DNA of 38,771 nucleotides from Mycobacterium sp. (GTDB lineage Bacteria; Actinomycetota; Actinomycetes; Mycobacteriales; Mycobacteriaceae): NCBI RefSeq assembly GCF_019243155.1, contig NZ_JAFAUS010000514.1, positions 1 to 38,771 of the forward strand, read 5' to 3'. Shown piece by piece: positions 34,606 to 38,771 of this stretch (position 1 is its first letter; each line of letters starts with the position of its first letter). The notes under the pieces were generated by a model. It saw only the letters and a program-made list of their open reading frames with translations, ran no database searches and was not told where the DNA came from. The position numbers and the translations under genes were made by a program.

Positions 34606-35361
34606 ATGCGTCGAGGTGTTCGTTATCTATTTGTTATGGTCGCGATCACGCTAACGGCCCTGGTCGGGCCGGTCGGCCCCAGCCAAGCCGCGATCCCGCA
34701 ACCACAGCCCGTACCCACCGTTGCCTCAGTTTTGCCCAGTGCCGGCGCGGTGGTGGGCGTGGCACAGCCGGTCGTGGTGACCTTCACCGCGCCGGTCGCT
34801 GATCGCGTCGCCGCCGAGCGGTCGATCCGCGTGACGTCCCCCATTAACACGCCGGGGCATTTCCAGTGGGTCGACAACAACGTCGTGCAATGGGTGCCGA
34901 ACCAGTACTGGCCCGCCCACACCCACGTTTCCGTCGGCGTGCAGGCCCTGACGTCCGGGTTCGACACCGGTGACGCGTTGCTCGGCGTCGCCAGCCTCTC
35001 CGGACATACCTTCACCGTCAGCCGCAACGGGGAGGTGCTGCGCACGATGCCGGCGTCGATGGGCAAACCGAGTCGACCCACCCCGATGGGCAGCTTCACC
35101 GCCCTGGAAAAGCAGCGCACCGTGGTCATGGACTCGCGGACCATCGGCATCCCGCTCAGCTCGCCCGAGGGATACAAGATCACCGCCCAATACGCGGTTC
35201 GCGTCACGTGGAGCGGCGTCTACGTGCACTCGGCACCCTGGTCGGTTGACGACCAAGGCCACACCAACGTCAGCCACGGCTGCATCAACCTCAGCCCCGA
35301 CAATGCCGCCTGGTACTTCAACCAGGTGAATGTGGGCGACCCCATCCAGGTCGTTTCCTGA
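34606..35361 (+). CDS. ldtA: L,D-transpeptidase LdtA (LdtMt1)
   Basis: A 251-residue L,D-transpeptidase, the exact length of M. tuberculosis LdtMt1 (Rv0116c). It forms 3-3 cross-links in peptidoglycan. An N-terminal hydrophobic segment (YLFVMVAITLTALVG) directs it outside the cytosol, an Ig-like domain follows (SVLPSAGAVVG to about 120), then the YkuD domain with His208 (YVHSAPW) and the nucleophile Cys226 in SHGCINLS, at LdtMt1 positions. ATG 34606 has GGAGG eight bases upstream. It is carbapenem-sensitive in relatives. Confidence 0.95.
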   Translation: MRRGVRYLFVMVAITLTALVGPVGPSQAAIPQPQPVPTVASVLPSAGAVVGVAQPVVVTFTAPVADRVAAERSIRVTSPINTPGHFQWVDNNVVQWVPNQYWPAHTHVSVGVQALTSGFDTGDALLGVASLSGHTFTVSRNGEVLRTMPASMGKPSRPTPMGSFTALEKQRTVVMDSRTIGIPLSSPEGYKITAQYAVRVTWSGVYVHSAPWSVDDQGHTNVSHGCINLSPDNAAWYFNQVNVGDPIQVVS

Positions 35362-35516
35362 CACTCGCCGCGCCGCGGCAAACATGCACACCCTTTCAGG
35401 CGGGTTCACCACGCGCGGATGGGCCGGGGTGTGAGAACCGTCACATCGGTTGAACGGAAGACTGGCGCGCGACGGTGAGTTCCCGGTAGACGAGCGATCA
35501 GAACGGAAGGCCGGCG

Positions 35517-38500
35517 ATGACGGGCGATGCGACGAACCAGAAGACGATCCTTGACAGTCCCGCGCGGCGGCAAGTGGCTGAACGCATAGGCCGGTTGCGG
35601 GACACCGACGAGCAGTTCGGCAACGCGACGCCCGATATCTCGCTCCAGCAGGCGGCCCGTGAGCCCAGTCTGCGGCTGCCCCAAATTCTCGAGACGTTCG
35701 TGGAGGGGTACGCGGACCGCCCCGCGCTCGGCTGGCGAGCGCGTGAGCTGACGACCGACCCGGCCACCGGCCGCACCGTCGCAAAGCTGCTGCCGCGGTT
35801 CGACACGATCACCTACCGCGAGCTGTGGACCAATGTCCGCGCCGTGGCCACCGCGCTGCGTCACGACGCGGCGAACCCGGTTGCACCCGGAGACTTCGTC
35901 GCCACCTTGGGTTTTGCGAGTCCCGAGTATCTGACCATGGATCTGGTGGCCGGTTACCTCGGCCTGGTCGCGGTGCCGCTGCAGCACAATGCCGCGCCAT
36001 CCCGGCTGCAGCCGATCATCGCTGAGGTCGAACCACGGGTAATCGCCACGGGCGCAGGCTATCTCAACCTCGCCGTCGAGGCTGCGCTGGGCACCGCGTC
36101 GGTGCGGCGTCTCGTCGTCTTCGACTACCGGGCCGAAGTCGACGACCAACGTGAGGCCTTGGCGCAAGCGCGGGCGAAGCTCACCGAAGCCGGCATGGAC
36201 GTGACCATCGAGACGTTCGACGAGCTGGTCGAGCGCGGCCGCGCCCTGCCTCCCGAACCGGCGTACCTCGGCGACACCGACCAGCGTCTGGCGATGATCA
36301 TGTACACCTCGGGCAGCACGGGACTGCCCAAGGGTGCGATGTACACCGAGCGGATGATCTCGGAAGTGTGGACCGTCGAACTGCAACCGGACTTCACTGA
36401 CATTCCGGTCTTCAACGTCAACTTCATGCCGCTGAACCACCTCGGTGGGAGGATCCCGCTCTCGTCGTCCTTCCAGGCGGGGGGCACCAGTTACTTCGTG
36501 CCCGAGAGCGATCTGTCCACGCTCTTCGAGGATTGGAATCTGGTGCGGCCAACCCAGATGGGCATGGTGCCCCGGATCGCCGAGATGCTCTACCAGCGTT
36601 ACCAAAGCGCGGTCGACAGAATCGTTTTCGAGGGCGCGGATGCGGAGTCGGCCGACGAGGAGGCCAAGACCGAGCTGCGCGAGCAGGTTCTCGGCGGGCG
36701 GATCATCACCAGCTTTTCCAGTACCGCTCCGTTGGCGGCGGAGATGAAGAAGTTCATCGAGGCCTGCCTGGATGTGCACGTGTTCGACGGTTATGGCCTG
36801 ACCGAACTGCTGATGGTCACCAAAGACGGCGTGATCTCCCGGCCCCCGGTCATCGACTACAAATTGGTAGACGTTCCCGAGCTGGGATATTTCCTGACCG
36901 ACAAGCCGTATCCGCGCGGCGAGCTTCTTGTGAAGTCGGCGACGGCATTTAGCGGTTACTACAACCGGCCCGATGTGACCGCCAACGCGTTCGATCCCGA
37001 CGGCTACTACCGGACCGGTGATGTGATGGCCGAACTCGGCCCGGATCACCTTGCGTATGTCGACCGGCGGAACAACGTATTGAAGCTGGCGCAGGGCGAG
37101 TTCGTCGCCGTCGCTCGGCTGGAGGCCGTGTTCTCCAGCGCGGCTCTGGTCCGGCAGATCTTTCTCTACGGCAACAGCGAACGGCCGTACCTGTTGGCCG
37201 TCGTCGTCCCGACCGACGAGGCGCAGGAGAAGTTCGCGAACGATCCGGACGGCCTCAAGGGGGCACTGAGCGAATCGCTGCGGCAGACCGCGAGGCGAGC
37301 CGAGCTGCAGTCCTACGAGATTCCCGCGGACTTCCTGGTCGAAACCGTTCCGTTCAGCGAAGACAACGGCCTGCTGTCGGGAGTGGGTAAGCTGTTGCGG
37401 CCCAAGCTCAAAGAGCATTACGGCGAACGGCTCGAAGCGCTCTACGCCGACCTGGCCGCCACCCGCACGGCCGAGCTGCGCACCTTGCGCGAGGGGGCGG
37501 CCGACCGGCCGGTGATCGACACGCTGACGCGCGCCGCGGAATCCTTGCTCGGTTTGGCCGGCGGCCCGCCGCGACCCGACGCCCAGTTCCTGGAACTCGG
37601 CGGCGACTCCCTGTCCGCACTGACCTTCTCGAACCTGCTGCAGGACCTCTTCGACGTGGAGGTCCCGGTGGCGCAGATCATCAGTCCGACGTCCGATCTG
37701 CAGCAGATCGCCGAATATGTTGAGGCCGAACGTCAATCGGGCTCCAAGCGGCCGACCTTCGCCACGGTGCACGGACGCGGCGCCACCCAGGTACGTGCCG
37801 CCGACCTGACCCTGGACAAGTTCATCGACGCCAAGACCTTGTCCGAAGCACCGGGCTTGCCACGCGTCACGGGTACGCCGCAGACGGTCCTGTTGACCGG
37901 TGCCAACGGTTATCTGGGCCGGTTCCTGACGCTGAATTGGCTTGAGCGGCTGGCCGATACGGGCGGGAAGCTGATCACGATCGTGCGCGGCGCTGATCCC
38001 GCCGCCGCCGCCCGGCGGCTTGAGAGCGTCTTCGACAGCGGGGATCCGCAACTGCTCGAGCGGTTCCGCGGGCTGGCCGCCGCGCATCTCGAGGTCATCG
38101 TCGGCGACATCGGCGAGCCGAATCTCGGCCTGGACCAGGCTACTTGGGATTCGCTGGCGCAGCGCGTGGACCTCATCGTTCACCCGGCCGCCTTCGTCAA
38201 CCACGTCCTGCCGTACGACCAGCTCTTCGGCCCCAACGCGGTCGGCACCGCCGAGTTGATCCGGCTGGCGATCACCGCGCGGATCAAGCCGATCACCTAC
38301 CTGTCGACCGTGTCGGTGGCCATGTCGGTCGACCCCGCCAGGTTCACCGAGGACGGTGACATCCGCACGATCAGCCCGGTGCGTCCCATCGACGACAGCT
38401 ACGCCAACGGGTACGGCAACAGCAAGTGGGCCGGCGAGGTGCTGCTGCGTGAGGCGCACGACCTGTGCGGCCTGCCCGTCGCGGTGTTCCGATCCGACCT

Positions 38501-38771
38501 GATCCTCGCGCACAGCCAGTACGCGGGACAGTTGAACGTGCCGGATATGTTCACCCGCTTGATTTTCAGCCTATTGGTCACCGGCATCGCACCGGCATCC
38601 TTCTATGAGACCGATGCGCACGGCAACCGCGCGCGGGCCCACTACGACGGGCTCCCTGCCGACTTCGTCGCCGAGGCGGTCACCACGCTGGGTGCGAAAA
38701 TCGGCACGGCAGTTACGGATTCGGAGACATATCGGTCCTACGACCTGATGAATCCGCACGACGACGGCCTT
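35517..38771 (+). CDS. car: Carboxylic acid reductase (partial, runs off the right edge)
   Basis: The first 1,085 codons of a carboxylic acid reductase (full enzymes about 1,170), which reduces carboxylic acids to aldehydes with ATP and NADPH. Domains: adenylation (about 80-640; [16 protein letters not shown], then YGLTELL and GYYRTGD), a carrier domain with Ser698 ([11 protein letters not shown]), needing a phosphopantetheinyl transferase not seen here, and a reductase domain with the NADP loop [11 protein letters not shown] and catalytic YGNSKWAGE. It is related to Nocardia CAR and mycobacterial FadD9. The start is ATG at 35517; AAGG (35508) is a weak Shine-Dalgarno. Neighbouring ldtA is a cell-wall gene with no obvious link. 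The upstream gap 35362-35516 has a weak inverted repeat AACCG-N6-CGGTT (35436-35451). Confidence 0.9.
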   Translation, partial: MTGDATNQKTILDSPARRQVAERIGRLRDTDEQFGNATPDISLQQAAREPSLRLPQILETFVEGYADRPALGWRARELTTDPATGRTVAKLLPRFDTITYRELWTNVRAVATALRHDAANPVAPGDFVATLGFASPEYLTMDLVAGYLGLVAVPLQHNAAPSRLQPIIAEVEPRVIATGAGYLNLAVEAALGTASVRRLVVFDYRAEVDDQREALAQARAKLTEAGMDVTIETFDELVERGRALPPEPAYLGDTDQRLAMIMYTSGSTGLPKGAMYTERMISEVWTVELQPDFTDIPVFNVNFMPLNHLGGRIPLSSSFQAGGTSYFVPESDLSTLFEDWNLVRPTQMGMVPRIAEMLYQRYQSAVDRIVFEGADAESADEEAKTELREQVLGGRIITSFSSTAPLAAEMKKFIEACLDVHVFDGYGLTELLMVTKDGVISRPPVIDYKLVDVPELGYFLTDKPYPRGELLVKSATAFSGYYNRPDVTANAFDPDGYYRTGDVMAELGPDHLAYVDRRNNVLKLAQGEFVAVARLEAVFSSAALVRQIFLYGNSERPYLLAVVVPTDEAQEKFANDPDGLKGALSESLRQTARRAELQSYEIPADFLVETVPFSEDNGLLSGVGKLLRPKLKEHYGERLEALYADLAATRTAELRTLREGAADRPVIDTLTRAAESLLGLAGGPPRPDAQFLELGGDSLSALTFSNLLQDLFDVEVPVAQIISPTSDLQQIAEYVEAERQSGSKRPTFATVHGRGATQVRAADLTLDKFIDAKTLSEAPGLPRVTGTPQTVLLTGANGYLGRFLTLNWLERLADTGGKLITIVRGADPAAAARRLESVFDSGDPQLLERFRGLAAAHLEVIVGDIGEPNLGLDQATWDSLAQRVDLIVHPAAFVNHVLPYDQLFGPNAVGTAELIRLAITARIKPITYLSTVSVAMSVDPARFTEDGDIRTISPVRPIDDSYANGYGNSKWAGEVLLREAHDLCGLPVAVFRSDLILAHSQYAGQLNVPDMFTRLIFSLLVTGIAPASFYETDAHGNRARAHYDGLPADFVAEAVTTLGAKIGTAVTDSETYRSYDLMNPHDDGL

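Noticed and set aside
35406-38513. A 1,035-codon open frame on the minus strand
   Set aside because: It is antisense to the car gene, in GC-rich DNA where a third-position bias keeps the opposite frame open; its translation shows no domain.

Overview
The window is high-GC DNA from a Mycobacterium, probably a non-tuberculous species. It carries an antigen 85C gene (fbpC), a TreS-maltokinase pair, an L,D-transpeptidase and several F420-type enzymes. From memory of the M. tuberculosis map, its backbone runs in the order Rv0137c down to Rv0116c: msrA, cyp138, a TetR gene, ephF, a GNAT gene, fgd2, fadE1, htdZ, fbpC, a membrane protein, mak, treS, pepA, an Rv0121c homologue, fusA2, fadD7, oxcA, oxyS, ldtA. 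I recognised these from the proteins and from gene order; no database search was run.

Blocks absent from that M. tuberculosis backbone interrupt it. A benzoylformate decarboxylase gene (mdlC) lies between msrA and cyp138. A stretch at about 5.1-13.1 kb carries a sulfotransferase, a TetR regulator with a DUF1214 protein, an SRPBCC protein with an F420-type oxidoreductase, and a fatty-acid desaturase with its flavin/2Fe-2S reductase divergent from a FabR-like regulator; a DUF5709 protein ends it. A GAF-ANTAR regulator follows fgd2. At about 17.7-20.6 kb are a 56-residue protein, a YfcE-like phosphoesterase and a MarR-controlled ABC exporter. A carboxylic acid reductase runs off the right edge. 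The PE_PGRS2-Rv0122 interval between pepA and Rv0121c is missing.

Genes likely to work together: (i) treS-mak (4-bp overlap) turn trehalose into maltose 1-phosphate, and nearby fbpC uses trehalose mycolates; (ii) fadD7, oxcA and oxyS look like an oxalate module (oxalate-CoA ligase, oxalyl-CoA decarboxylase, LysR regulator); (iii) the reductase-desaturase operon and its FabR-like repressor form a lipid-desaturation unit; (iv) MarR plus ABC ATPase and permease form a self-regulated exporter.

The clearest non-coding signals are perfect inverted repeats at regulator genes: a 31-bp site over the MarR start codon, a 15-bp site over the FabR-like start codon, and two copies of GGTAC-N6-GTACC between cyp138 and its TetR gene. 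There is a strong intrinsic terminator after fbpC. The main oddities are an apparent frameshift in a G6 tract that separates the Tat signal of fgd2 from its catalytic body, Tyr in place of the catalytic His281 of benzoylformate decarboxylase, and a translation-factor paralogue (FusA2) without the GTPase histidine. I saw no tRNA, rRNA, CRISPR array, insertion sequence or prophage. No wholly new system is evident; the best leads are the regulator-operator pairs and the accessory lipid/F420 block.
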